DNA of 58,443 bases, from positions 1 through 58,443 of the forward strand of contig JAFROT010000029.1 in the NCBI GenBank assembly GCA_017429525.1. The letters run 5' to 3'. This DNA comes from Bacteroidaceae bacterium (lineage in GTDB: Bacteria > Bacteroidota > Bacteroidia > Bacteroidales > Bacteroidaceae). Positions 1-7,594 of this stretch are shown piece after piece (positions within the stretch are counted from its first letter, which is position 1; each line of letters starts with the position of its first letter). Below the pieces are notes generated by a model. That model was given only the letters and a program-made list of their open reading frames with translations. It made no database searches and had not been told where the DNA came from. The position numbers and the translations under genes were made by a program.

Positions 1-146
1 GGCTGGACAGCCTTCAAAAAGTCCTGTTGTCTCTTCTTGCGCTGAGCCTTTGCCGCCTCGGCACAATGTTCTGAGCAATACCTCTGCGAGCCGCTGTTAC
101 AAGTGAACTCCTTTCCGCAGAAGGCGCATTTTCTTGTCTTTCTCAT
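1..146 (-). CDS. Small zinc-ribbon protein, 3' end outside the window
   Basis: Only the first 48 codons are visible; the gene runs off the left edge. The protein is basic and begins MRKTRKCAFCGKEF. Two cysteine pairs can be seen, C7-x2-C10 and C24-x3-C28 with H27 beside the second pair, which looks like a small zinc-binding ribbon. A lysine/arginine-rich helix follows. Proteins of this shape occur in Bacteroidetes accessory DNA, but no function can be assigned. A -7 box lies at 395-402, so the transcript would carry a leader of about 240 nt containing repeated TGTCAACC motifs. The start at 146 was chosen because it is the first ATG in frame and directly precedes the cysteine motif. Confidence 0.6.
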   Translation of the reverse strand, partial: MRKTRKCAFCGKEFTCNSGSQRYCSEHCAEAAKAQRKKRQQDFLKAVQ

Positions 147-518
147 TTGACTCCTTTTTATGTGGTTTTACAATCAATTTCATGCAAACCGCCACGGAGT
201 GAACTTTCGTCAATCATTGACACCCATTGTCAACTCATTCCACGATGTCACGCTCTTCAAATGAGGTCACTTCCTTGCTCCTTTCCCTCTCGTTCTTCTG
301 TCAACCGTTGTACACTTTTGTCAACCTTTGTCAACCATGTCCACGAGATGGCAAAATAAAAGCCCTCAAAATTCTCCGCGGTAGAAATGCGTTGCAAAGA
401 TAAGCGGATTTTTGAGAACCACCAAAAAGCAAGTCCGAAGTGTTAAATTCTAAAAGTGGTTGATATACAAAGATTTATCTCTATGTGTTTTTCATTGTTT
501 ATAGTTGTTTAGAGGTCT
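147..518. other. Intergenic stretch with promoter and TGTCAACC repeats
   Basis: No credible gene is seen here. TGTCAACC occurs at 299-306, 319-326 and 329-336, and a related TTGTCAAC at 227-234. Read on the minus strand these are GGTTGACA sites within the leader of the zinc-ribbon gene, so they could be operator or RNA-binding sites. The 70-codon plus-strand ORF at 147-359 has no protein-like character. Confidence 0.5.
395..402 (-). promoter_or_regulatory. -7 box of the zinc-ribbon gene
   Basis: TATCTTTG on the minus strand, an exact match to the Bacteroidetes -7 consensus TAnnTTTG. It predicts a transcript start near 390 and a leader of about 240 nt. Confidence 0.55.
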
Positions 519-914
519 CTAAATACAGTCACAGAACGCAAGATTGCCGATCTCGGTCACACTCTCGGGGATGGTCACCGAGGTCAGGCCACTGCAGCCA
601 TAGAACGCTTGCTCGCCGATCTCGGTCACACTCTCGGGGATGGTTACTGAAGTCAGGCCACTACAGCTATAGAACGAATTACTGCCAATGGAGGTCACGG
701 TATAGGTTGTCCCTCCTGTAGAGATACGTTTGGGGATAACGATACTGCCGGTGTAGAAATCGGCATTCCCGCTGCCATTCTCAACATACGTCACCGCTAC
801 GGTGTTGGTGCCCGTAATGTTGTAGTACACGCCATTCACATCAATGTCATAAGCGTGCACGCCAGTGCTGCCCAACAGGGTCAGCAGAAGAAATAATAGT
901 TGTCTTTTCCTCAT
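519..914 (-). pseudogene. Truncated BspA-type leucine-rich repeat secreted protein
   Basis: The 131-codon reading frame starts with a good signal peptide ([21 protein letters not shown]). A short beta-rich domain (about residues 22-70) follows. The C-terminal part is BspA-type (LRR_5) leucine-rich repeats of 23 residues, with the unit ending [15 protein letters not shown] visible twice. Full-length members carry many more repeats. Here the frame stops within the third repeat, right after FCDC, so the protein is probably a deletion remnant or has lost its C-terminal export or anchoring part. The units are almost identical at DNA level (69-bp period), which favours loss by recombination. Its ATG overlaps the stop codon of a decayed upstream frame (911-1063). 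Such proteins are surface exposed and bind host or bacterial ligands in relatives; whether this one is still made is unknown. Confidence 0.6.
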
Positions 915-1067
915 GATTTACTGATATTATATTTACTGAATTCATTATATACGCGCTCTGCATTCTCTGCAATCCAGTTCATGCATTCTTTAGGATCGCT
1001 CTTATGTGGTTTCGAAACGGTGAATATGTACCAGTTGTTTCGAGTCGACTGGTTTCCGTTTATTCAT
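911..1067 (-). pseudogene. Decayed small ORF upstream of the LRR fragment
   Basis: On the minus strand, 1063 down to 911 is open for 50 codons with protein-like composition. It contains NNWYIFTVSKPHKSDP and then MNWIAENAERVYNEF. It has no start codon because a TGA at 1064-1066 precedes it. An ATG at 1067-1065 opens the neighbouring frame (MNKRKPVDSKQ), so one frameshift near 1035 would restore a single ORF. Its TGA (913-911) overlaps the ATG of the LRR gene as ATGA, the layout of translationally coupled genes. The family is not recognised. Confidence 0.35.
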
Positions 1068-1100
1068 TACTGAAATCAAAGGTCACCACTAATTAGTTTG

Positions 1101-1108
1101 CAAATATA
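1101..1108 (-). promoter_or_regulatory. -7 box upstream of the LRR fragment
   Basis: TATATTTG on the minus strand, an exact TAnnTTTG match. The transcript would start near 1096, cross the decayed ORF and enter the LRR gene about 180 nt later. Confidence 0.45.
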
Positions 1109-1559
1109 ATCTCTTCTTCCGGTTCCATTTATGTCATTTCCATGTCATTTACAGAAAACCGACAAAAAAGGTACAGGAATGAGAGAAAGTGCTTCATATT
1201 GAATTCCTATAAAGGATGCCAAACAGGTGTAGAATGGATTTCTCAATACAAAAGAGGTACATTAGGTGGGGGCTTTTGACTAATTGAAGAATGAAGAGTG
1301 AATAACGTATATGTTCACTGAATGAGCGGATATTTTTTCTATGATTTTTGCCTGAATTTGCCTTCACGCCTTCACCTCGGTTCTATTCAATTGAAAAATA
1401 ACGGCTTACGAGTGAAAGATAAGGTGAAAGATAGGGTGAAGGGTGAAGGCAAGACCCGCTTTTTGGAGCAAAGACTCCATACGCGACTATAGGAATATGC
1501 GGAGCATGGCTCTTCACAGAGCAGTCGGGTGGAACCGCACGTCCAGTAGTTGCGGGTTG

Positions 1560-1669
1560 TCTCATCGGTGAGACAAACGAGTCTCATTAATGAGATAGGT
1601 CGGATCAAATAGATGAAAGGCTGACGACGAACGCACGAAAGAACGGCGACGAGCGCACGAAAGAATGGC
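1560..1669 (+). repeat. 22-bp period tandem array E (5 units)
   Basis: Units start at 1560, 1582, 1604, 1626 and 1648. The last two differ at only two positions (core CGCACGAAAGAA). The first two share TCTCAT-n3-TGAGA and each contains a dyad: TGTCTCA/TGAGACA at 1558-1575 and the perfect palindrome TCTCATTAATGAGA at 1582-1595. The middle unit matches the fourth at only about half its positions. The spacing and the CGNNCG-NACG-AAAG core resemble the arrays at 22015 and 56853. Confidence 0.55.
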
Positions 1670-2152
1670 GTAGAACGGGCGACAATTCCCGTGGGAGCAA
1701 TTGAACGGGGGTGGCATGCATGAACCGTTGTGGACCTGAATTGTTAAAACAGGCGTTAATAAAGTTTAAATCCTTCACCTTTCACCCCATCCTTCACCCT
1801 GTCTTTCACCCACTATATCACTGGATATTAAACAAATACGTACCAATGTGAAGGCGTGAAAGATAAATAGCGCAAAATAATAAGGTAGGTAAATGCACTA
1901 GAATAGCTTATACAATAAATTAATGGAGATTGACGTTTGGATTGATGTCGATTGACGTCTAAATCAAAATCCAACAATAGTTTTATTTGACGTCCGCTCG
2001 GCGCTTGCATGCTATGCTTTGGGGTTAAAAGCTCTGGCGAAACAGAAGCTTGCGAAAATTGAGCGGTGAAAAAACATGTGACCACTTTATGTCATTTCAA
2101 TGTCATTTGCGGAGAAATGATGAAAAAGGTGCAGGAATAAGAAAAAAATGCT

Positions 2153-2160
2153 TACTTTTG
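2153..2160 (+). promoter_or_regulatory. -7 box giving a near-leaderless transcript
   Basis: TACTTTTG, an exact consensus match ending 8 nt before the ATG at 2169. Transcription would begin almost at the start codon. This rules out the upstream in-frame ATG at 2148, which precedes the box. Confidence 0.6.
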
Positions 2161-2168
2161 CATTCGTA

Positions 2169-2744
2169 ATGAAGAAAGAGTACGAGAAACTGCTGAATGC
2201 CATTGAGCAGGAAGTAGGCAAGAAACTGCTGACACCGAAGGACTTCGAATGGCTGTCGGCGAAGGTGGAGGCGAGCACAAAGGCACACCTGAGCGAGTCG
2301 ACCCTGATGCGGCTGTGGGGCTACCGAACAAGAGTCGGTACGCGGCAGTCGACGCTCGACATTCTGTCGCGCTTCCTGGGCTATGCCGACTACGCGACGT
2401 TCTGCCAGTGGAAGCCTACGGGCAGGGGAAAGGATATAGAGAGCGACGAGGTGATAGCCCGCCACTTGCGCACAGCGGAACTGAAGGCAGGCACACGGTT
2501 GGTGCTGACGTGGTATCCTGAACGGCGCTGCGTGGTAGAGTTGCTCGATGATGGCTTCTTTAAGGTCTTAGAAGCAGAGAACACCCGGCTCTGCGTGGGC
2601 GACAAGTTTGAATGTAGTCTTATCGTGGAAGGCGAGCCTTTGTACATGAGCCAATTGGTTCATGAGGATAAGATGCCAATGGTGTATGTGGCCGGAAAGG
2701 TGAACGGGGTTCACTTCAGCTATCTCTCTGAAGTCGAGGAATAG
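2169..2744 (+). CDS. Conserved Bacteroidetes protein with HTH-like N-terminus
   Basis: 191 residues. The N-terminal 75 residues carry the pattern LLTPKDFEWLSAKV...LSESTLMRLWGY...TLDILSRFLGY, typical of a family very common in Prevotella and Bacteroides. It looks like a small helical, probably DNA-binding, domain. The C-terminal half has the family's conserved block LTWYPERRCVVELL...VLEAENTRLCVGDKFEC, a beta-rich segment of unknown role. No enzyme motif is seen. The start is placed at 2169 because a -7 box lies at 2153-2160; the earlier ATG at 2148 cannot be transcribed from it. The 3' end overlaps the convergent kinase gene by 25 bp. A decayed copy of its promoter region lies about 960 bp upstream. 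A regulatory role is inferred, not shown. Confidence 0.65.
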   Translation: MKKEYEKLLNAIEQEVGKKLLTPKDFEWLSAKVEASTKAHLSESTLMRLWGYRTRVGTRQSTLDILSRFLGYADYATFCQWKPTGRGKDIESDEVIARHLRTAELKAGTRLVLTWYPERRCVVELLDDGFFKVLEAENTRLCVGDKFECSLIVEGEPLYMSQLVHEDKMPMVYVAGKVNGVHFSYLSEVEE

Positions 2745-3970
2745 GTGTTGAGCGTCTCCTCGGCATAGTGGGTCACGTAATGTTCATGGTTCTTGATGAG
2801 AAACTTCGCACGTCGAACGATGTTGTCGTGCCATTGCTGCCAGCGGTCGAGCATCTGCTGGAGCACGTGCAGGCGCTCATCGTCGGTGAGGTCGGGGAGT
2901 GAGTCGAGGGCATAGTCGTAGGCGAAAGCATTGACGGAAAGGATCTTCTCATTAATCTGCGGATCGAGGTATTTCCACTGCGAGATGGTGTCCATCTGGC
3001 GGTTAAGTCCCGTTTCGGCTATCCGATGGTCGAGCTGGTTCAGGGCTTGCGACGTGATGGCGGGGAGCCGGTTGAGTTCGTTGAAGATGAGGCCCTGCCG
3101 AGCCGAGAACTGATGCCAGAGGACTGTACCTATGATGGTCAGCAGGAGGACGGGCACCGCAATGAATGATGCCAGGCGAAGACGCGAGGCCAGCTGGCGA
3201 TGGTTGGCAATCTCGTCCTGCATGGCAGCGACATTGGGGTAGCGCTGGTCGATGGGCAACGTGCAGCGGCGAGCCACATCAGCCCAATAGCCTTTCAGGG
3301 GCAGCTGGCCTATGATGACACCAACGGAATAGATGTCGTTGCGCCCGTCGGGAACAGTGCCGGTAGTCTGCTCGGGAGCCATATACTGACGGGTACCTGA
3401 GGGCTGCTTGAGGTAGGCATGGCTGTCGGTATCGGCAAGCGAGAAGTCGATAATCTTCACGTGCTGCCCGTTGCGGGTAATCATGATGTTGGAGGGCTTC
3501 AGGTCGCGATGAGTGACCGATGAGGCATGAATGTAGGACAAGGCATCGAGCAGTTCGTCGATGATGCGCTCGCAGGTCTTCGCACTGGTCAGCTGGTCTT
3601 CTGCCATCAAGTCGCTGAGGGCATCGCCTTCTATGAATTCGAGCACCAGACATTCGCCTACTGAGACCTGGCGACCTACGCTGTCGGTATAATCATCGAG
3701 GTGCTCAAGCCCCAGACAGCCTACGATATTGGGGTGGTTGAGTTGCATGAGCACTTCCATCTCCTTGACAAGCATCTGCCGATGGAACGTGCTGCCACGC
3801 AGCTCTGGGAGCAGCGCCTTGAGCAGATACCAGCGTCCGAAGCGCTTGGCACGGAAGAGCTGGTGGGTTGCCGTCTGCCGATAAAGGGTCACCTCAGTAA
3901 AACCGCGATGGAGCGATTCTGCCGTTTCGGTCACGTAGCCCGAGAAGGAGTCGTCTGAAGGTCTTTCCAT
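2720..3970 (-). CDS. Membrane-anchored Hanks-type Ser/Thr protein kinase
   Basis: 416 residues. The kinase domain covers about residues 20-260: K51 in WYLLKALL (VAIK lysine), E70 of helix C, catalytic loop HRDLKPSN at 154-161, APE at 198-200 and DIYSVGV for subdomain IX. A single membrane helix lies at about 266-286, followed by an approximately 130-residue helical domain without a recognised fold, probably periplasmic. Two things are odd: the glycine-rich loop has no glycines (LYRQTATHQLF), and the magnesium-binding DFG is DFS (175-177). The first is shared with a Bacteroidetes kinase family I recognise, while the DFS may lower activity. The start at 3970 lies 16 nt after the stop of the leucine-rich gene and is preferred over the ATG at 4039, which would overlap that gene. 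It forms an operon with 3987-4637. Confidence 0.75.
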   Translation of the reverse strand: MERPSDDSFSGYVTETAESLHRGFTEVTLYRQTATHQLFRAKRFGRWYLLKALLPELRGSTFHRQMLVKEMEVLMQLNHPNIVGCLGLEHLDDYTDSVGRQVSVGECLVLEFIEGDALSDLMAEDQLTSAKTCERIIDELLDALSYIHASSVTHRDLKPSNIMITRNGQHVKIIDFSLADTDSHAYLKQPSGTRQYMAPEQTTGTVPDGRNDIYSVGVIIGQLPLKGYWADVARRCTLPIDQRYPNVAAMQDEIANHRQLASRLRLASFIAVPVLLLTIIGTVLWHQFSARQGLIFNELNRLPAITSQALNQLDHRIAETGLNRQMDTISQWKYLDPQINEKILSVNAFAYDYALDSLPDLTDDERLHVLQQMLDRWQQWHDNIVRRAKFLIKNHEHYVTHYAEETLNTYSSTSER

Positions 3971-3986
3971 GTCGAGACTTGTCGTA

Positions 3987-4637
3987 TTATTCGTTTTGGA
4001 GTCCGTTATCACCTTGATAAAGGGGTATGGTCTCAGCATGATAGCGGAAACGGTAGCAGAGAGGATTGTTGAGATAGTCGTCGGCCGACTGGGCGGGGAG
4101 TACGACCGTGGCCATCTGGTAGGTCAGTTCATCGAAGGTGTCGTTGTTGTAGCTCTTGGGAGGCTTGGCAGGGTGCATGACAATGCGGCGCAAGCCTGTG
4201 CAGCCGATGAAGGCACGGGGATAGAACACCCGAAAGCTGTCGGGGATGACAATCTGGCGCAGCGACTTGCAGTCCTGAAACGACAGGTCGGAGACGCAAT
4301 AGAGGGTGGAAGGGAAATGGACTTCCTTGATGCCTCCGCAATTCTGGAAAGCACCTCGGGCAATCCATCGCATAGGTATCTGCCGTCCATCGGCCACCGT
4401 GATGCTCTCGGGCAGGAAGATCTCGCCTACGAAATCAGTGGGGAGGGCCGGATGGTCGTATTCTTGATAGCCCACAGCCACGCCAAGGCCGTCGCACCCT
4501 GGATCATTGCCCACATGAAAGGCCATCGGCACCATGCCTTTGCTGGTGCGGACGAGATGCTGAAACGGCGGCTCGTCCTGCGTGAGGCAGAAGGCGGAAA
4601 TGAGGAGCAGACAGGATAAGGAAAGGATGCGCTTCAT
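3987..4637 (-). CDS. Secreted BspA-like leucine-rich repeat protein
   Basis: 216 residues with a signal peptide (MKRILSLSCLLLISAFCLTQ). No proper lipobox is seen, so it is probably periplasmic or secreted. Residues about 75-170 hold LRR_5-type repeats: IPMRWIARGAFQNCGGIKEV, then LSFQDCKSLRQIVIP, then RAFIGCTGLRRIVMH. The C-terminal DDYLNNPLCYRF is the usual terminal strand of such proteins. LRR_5 proteins bind proteins or glycans in relatives. The gene is the first of a two-gene operon with the downstream membrane kinase, so the LRR protein could act with the kinase's outer domain; that is inference from gene order only. A -7 box lies at 4703-4710. Confidence 0.7.
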   Translation of the reverse strand: MKRILSLSCLLLISAFCLTQDEPPFQHLVRTSKGMVPMAFHVGNDPGCDGLGVAVGYQEYDHPALPTDFVGEIFLPESITVADGRQIPMRWIARGAFQNCGGIKEVHFPSTLYCVSDLSFQDCKSLRQIVIPDSFRVFYPRAFIGCTGLRRIVMHPAKPPKSYNNDTFDELTYQMATVVLPAQSADDYLNNPLCYRFRYHAETIPLYQGDNGLQNE

Positions 4638-4702
4638 TGTGAGTCAGATGAGCCGGTTCTTGTTTACAATCCAAGGCCACGTAGCGGCCTGCAATCTGGT
4701 TG

Positions 4703-4710
4703 CAAAGTTA
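4703..4710 (-). promoter_or_regulatory. -7 box of the LRR-kinase operon
   Basis: TAACTTTG on the minus strand, exact consensus. The expected leader is about 60 nt to the ATG at 4637. Confidence 0.55.
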
Positions 4711-4827
4711 CGAAAACAGCAGAAAATGCCAAAGAAAATCAGCTGAAATTGGTACAAAAACGAGGTTCGCGGCAAATTCTGGTAGGAGAAAGGTGACCTT
4801 GAGAGCAGAATTGTGCGTAGCAGCACC

Positions 4828-4857
4828 GAAAAAGGGCGGCCCACATGGGTCGCCCTT
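4828..4857 (-). terminator. Intrinsic terminator after tsf
   Basis: Stem AAGGGCG (4832-4838) pairs with CGCCCTT (4851-4857) around a CCCATGTGGG inner dyad. Read on the minus strand it is followed by a run of T. It closes the ribosomal protein/EF-Ts transcript about 40 nt after the tsf stop codon. Confidence 0.75.
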
Positions 4858-4898
4858 CATCAGATGTATTGCAAAAATGATTTGCTCAACGGGAATGT

Positions 4899-5894
4899 TT
4901 ACTCGGCGCGGAGGGTGAAGCGCTTGAAGGCGGTCACGGTGAGCTCCTTGTCGATGCTGTGGAGGTACTGAGCGACGGTCTGGTTCTTGTCCCAGATATA
5001 CTCTTGCTCGAGGAGGCAGTTCTCCTTGAAGAACTTCTTCAGACGGCCCTGAGCGATGTTCTGAATCATCTGCTCGGGGAGGTTGGCAGCCTTCTCCTCG
5101 GCAACCTTCACCTTGAGTTCGCGTACCATAGCAGCCTGCTCGGGGGTGATCCAGCCCTTAGCCATGTTGCTCTCGATGTGGTCGTCGCTGTCAACGTGTG
5201 CGGGGTTGACGCCAGCCTTGCGGATAGCGGCCTCGACAGCCTTGGCAATCTGCTCTTCCTTGGTCTTCTCGACGGCAACACGGAGCTCGCTGTCGATAGT
5301 CTCCTGAGGAACGGCGGTCTGGTCGATGGCCACGGGGTTAGCGCTTGCAATCTGCATAGCAACATTCTTACCGACGGTAGCATCTTCAGTAGCCTTGTTG
5401 AGGGCAACCATGACGCAGAGGGTGTGCTTGTTCTGGTGGTCGTAGGTAGCGATGTTCTCGCCTTCGACTACGCAGTAGCCGTCGAGTTCCATCTTCTCAC
5501 CCGTGATACCGCTACGAGCGACAACGGCGTCCTGAACGGTGCCTTCGCCCATGGGCAGAGCCTTCACCTCGTCGAGGGTCTTGCAGCGAGCTGCAACAGC
5601 GGCGTTGATGATTTCCTGGGTAAGAGCGACGAAATCGGCGTTGTTAGCGACGAAGTCTGTCTCGCACTTGAGGGCGATGATAGCGGCAAAGTTGCCGTCG
5701 ACCTTCACGAGAACGCAACCTTCAGAAGCCTCGCGGTCGCTACGCTTAGCAGCAACAGCCTGACCCTTCTTGCGGATGATCTCGATAGCGCCGTCGATGT
5801 TACCCTCGCTCTCCTCGAGAGCCTTCTTGCAGTCTGCCAGACCTGCACCAGTCATCTCGCGCAGCTTCTGGATATCTTTGATTGATACAGCCAT
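4899..5894 (-). CDS. tsf: Elongation factor Ts
   Basis: 331 residues. EF-Ts exchanges GDP for GTP on EF-Tu in the cytoplasm. The N-terminal UBA-like domain (IKDIQKLREMTGAGLADCKKAL) and the signature LKCETDFVANNADF are clear. Two core dimerisation-type subdomains follow, giving a length near that usual for Bacteroidetes and longer than the E. coli protein. It lies downstream of rpsB in the conserved order rpsB-tsf, with a 156-bp gap filled by an inverted-repeat element. No promoter of its own is visible, so it is probably cotranscribed from the rplM promoter. Confidence 0.97.
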   Translation of the reverse strand: MAVSIKDIQKLREMTGAGLADCKKALEESEGNIDGAIEIIRKKGQAVAAKRSDREASEGCVLVKVDGNFAAIIALKCETDFVANNADFVALTQEIINAAVAARCKTLDEVKALPMGEGTVQDAVVARSGITGEKMELDGYCVVEGENIATYDHQNKHTLCVMVALNKATEDATVGKNVAMQIASANPVAIDQTAVPQETIDSELRVAVEKTKEEQIAKAVEAAIRKAGVNPAHVDSDDHIESNMAKGWITPEQAAMVRELKVKVAEEKAANLPEQMIQNIAQGRLKKFFKENCLLEQEYIWDKNQTVAQYLHSIDKELTVTAFKRFTLRAE

Positions 5895-5900
5895 TGTAGT

Positions 5901-6033
5901 AAAATGAAAAATGAAAGAATGAAAAATGAAAAATAAATTTTACCTGTGCGAGCAGTGGGAGTCTGTGAAGAAAGTGAAGAATGTCAAGTGATTATTATTT
6001 ATCACTTTTCACTCTTTCACTTTTCACTTTTGA
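5901..6033. repeat. Inverted-repeat element in the rpsB-tsf gap
   Basis: The left arm (about 5901-5938) is built of GAAAAAT/GAAAGAAT heptamer-like repeats. The right arm (about 6000-6033) is its imperfect complement (CACTTTTCACTCTTTCAC), nearly all mismatches being G/A changes that still pair as G-T in RNA. It has the same design as the elements at 37886 and 49278 and could act as an attenuator between rpsB and tsf. Confidence 0.5.
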
Positions 6034-6050
6034 ATCGCTCGCGAATCAGG

Positions 6051-6845
6051 TTACTCCTCAGCGGGAGCCTCAGCCTCGGGCTCGTCCTCAACACGGGCGC
6101 TCTGCTTAGCAGCCTTCTCGCCCTTCTCGGTAGCGGCCTCAGCGTCGACGCGCTCAGCCTTGCGCTCCTCGATACCCTCGGCAATAGCCTCGCAGCAAGC
6201 GTCGAGGATCACCTCGATGCTCTTGCTGGCATCGTCGTTAGCGGGAATCACGAAGTCTACGTTGGAAGGATCGGAGTTGGTGTCGACGATAGCGAACACG
6301 GGGATGCCCAGACGGTTAGCCTCGCGAACGGCAATCTGCTCCTTGAGCACGTCGACCACGAAGAGGGCGGCGGGCAGGCGAGTCAGATCGGCCACGGAGC
6401 CGAGGTTCTTCTCGAGCTTAGCACGCTGGCGGCTGATCTGCAGAGCCTCGCGCTTGCTGAGGTTGGCATAGGTACCATCGGCAGTGAGCTTATCGATGTT
6501 GGCCATCTTCTTCACAGCCTTGCGGATGGTAGCGAAGTTGGTGAGCATGCCACCGGGCCAGCGCTCGATGACGTAAGGCATATTGATGGACGTAGCCTTC
6601 TCGGCGACGACCGGCTTGGCCTGTTTCTTTGTAGCAACAAACAGAATCTTGCGACCGCTCTTGGCAATGTTCTTCAGAGCCTCAGCAGCCTCGTCGACCT
6701 TGACAACGGTCTTGTGGAGGTCGATAATATGAATGCCATTCTTCTCCATGAAGATGTAAGGAGCCATGGCGGGATTCCACTTACGCTTGAGGTGACCGAA
6801 GTGTGCGCCAGCCTCGAGCAGTGCGTCGAAATTAGTTCTTGACAT
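6051..6845 (-). CDS. rpsB: 30S ribosomal protein S2
   Basis: 264 residues from MSRTNFDALLEAGAHFGHLK. The family motifs are present: GAHFGHLKRKWNP, IIDLHKT, FVATKKQ, YVIERWPGGMLTNF and PVFAIVDTNSDP. The C-terminus carries a long acidic, alanine-rich tail (from about 232) as in other Bacteroidales S2 proteins. The start at 6845 matches the family's N-terminus; the in-frame ATG at 6881 would add 12 residues not seen in the family. It is part of the rplM-rpsI-rpsB-tsf block. A 356-bp gap upstream contains stem-loops but no exact -7 box. Confidence 0.97.
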   Translation of the reverse strand: MSRTNFDALLEAGAHFGHLKRKWNPAMAPYIFMEKNGIHIIDLHKTVVKVDEAAEALKNIAKSGRKILFVATKKQAKPVVAEKATSINMPYVIERWPGGMLTNFATIRKAVKKMANIDKLTADGTYANLSKREALQISRQRAKLEKNLGSVADLTRLPAALFVVDVLKEQIAVREANRLGIPVFAIVDTNSDPSNVDFVIPANDDASKSIEVILDACCEAIAEGIEERKAERVDAEAATEKGEKAAKQSARVEDEPEAEAPAEE

Positions 6846-7201
6846 AATTGTTTTTAATTGGTGAGTCGGACAAGTAGACAAGTTGACGAGTTGTTAGTTG
6901 ACGAGTAGACAAGTTGTTAGTTGCAAGTTCTTCTCATCGAAACGAACAGGGCTCGGCAGGACGAGTTGTCAGTCCTCTTGTACATTGTTCAACTCGGGTG
7001 GTTTACTTTCTTTTTTGTTGTTTCTCAACCAACCTCACGGTAGTCCACGGGGAATCCGTAAGGTTTAGATACTAAACACTGTCATATTTACGATTCCAAG
7101 ATTTACGATTTACGATTATGCTCCTTTGCCTCTTGGATGCCGAAATCCGTAAGCAGTGAAAGATAAAAAGTAAAAAGTAAATTCGTAAAAAGTAAATCGA
7201 A
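6846..7201 (-). other. rpsI-rpsB gap with stem-loops and short repeats
   Basis: No gene. An inverted repeat AACCTCACGG/CCGTAAGGTT (7031-7063, one mismatch) could end rpsI transcripts or form part of an S2 leader. Nearer rpsB, CGAGTTG...CAACTCG (about 6962-6996) forms another stem. GACAAGTTG/GACGAGTTGTTAGTTG units repeat at 6869-6923, and ACGATTTACGATT-like and GTAAAAAGTAAA repeats occur at 7090-7200. No TAnnTTTG box was found on the minus strand. Confidence 0.45.
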
Positions 7202-7588
7202 TCAGCGCTTGCTGAACTGGAAGCGACGACGAGCCTTGGGCTGACCGGGCTTTTTACGCTCAACCTCACGGGGATCGCGTGTCATGAAGCCTTCAGCACG
7301 GAGAGCTTTCTTGTCCTCAGCATTGATCTTGACGAGTGCGCGGGCGATAGCGAGACGGAGTGCCTGGCTCTGCCCGGTGTAGCCTCCGCCGAAGAGATTC
7401 ACCTTGACATCATACTTCTCAGCGACGTCGAGCAGGTTCAGAGGCTGCTTCACGACATACTGGAGAATGGTGCTGGGGAAATACTCGGTCAGATCCTTCT
7501 TGTTGATGGTAATCTTACCAGTGCCCTCTGTTACATAAACGCGGGCAACGGCGCTCTTGCGGCGTCCTAATGCATTTACTACTGCCAT
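7202..7588 (-). CDS. rpsI: 30S ribosomal protein S9
   Basis: 128 residues, full length. It has the S9 pattern: NALGRRKSAVARVYV at the start, KDLTEYFP, LFGGGYTGQSQALRLAIARAL, and the basic tail KPGQPKARRRFQFSKR, whose last arginine reaches the P-site tRNA in the ribosome. It follows rplM with only 6 nt between the genes, the universal rplM-rpsI pair. Confidence 0.98.
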   Translation of the reverse strand: MAVVNALGRRKSAVARVYVTEGTGKITINKKDLTEYFPSTILQYVVKQPLNLLDVAEKYDVKVNLFGGGYTGQSQALRLAIARALVKINAEDKKALRAEGFMTRDPREVERKKPGQPKARRRFQFSKR

Positions 7589-7594
7589 TTCTGT

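Larger units (their letters stand above)
1068..2152. other. Repeat-rich gene-free stretch of about 1.1 kb
   Basis: No credible gene is present; the ORFs at 1383-1608 translate repeats. The stretch holds: (i) a relic copy (about 1126-1193) of the promoter region found at 2083-2150; (ii) inverted copies of a GGTGAAAGAT/GGGTGAAGG purine repeat at about 1411-1450, matched on the other strand at about 1768-1810, and TTCACGCCTTCAC at 1361-1377 matched by GTGAAGGCGTGAA at 1849-1861, so 1360-1860 looks like one large imperfect inverted repeat; (iii) a 22-bp-period array at 1560-1669; (iv) GATTGACGT twice near 1927-1960. Confidence 0.5.

Noticed and set aside
1383-1608. Two overlapping minus-strand ORFs of 60 and 73 codons
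   Set aside because: They translate the GGTGAAAGAT-type repeat (repeated PSPYLSPYLS) and show no family pattern.
2148-2168. Upstream start for the HTH-like gene
   Set aside because: The -7 box lies between this ATG and the one at 2169, so the upstream ATG is not transcribed.
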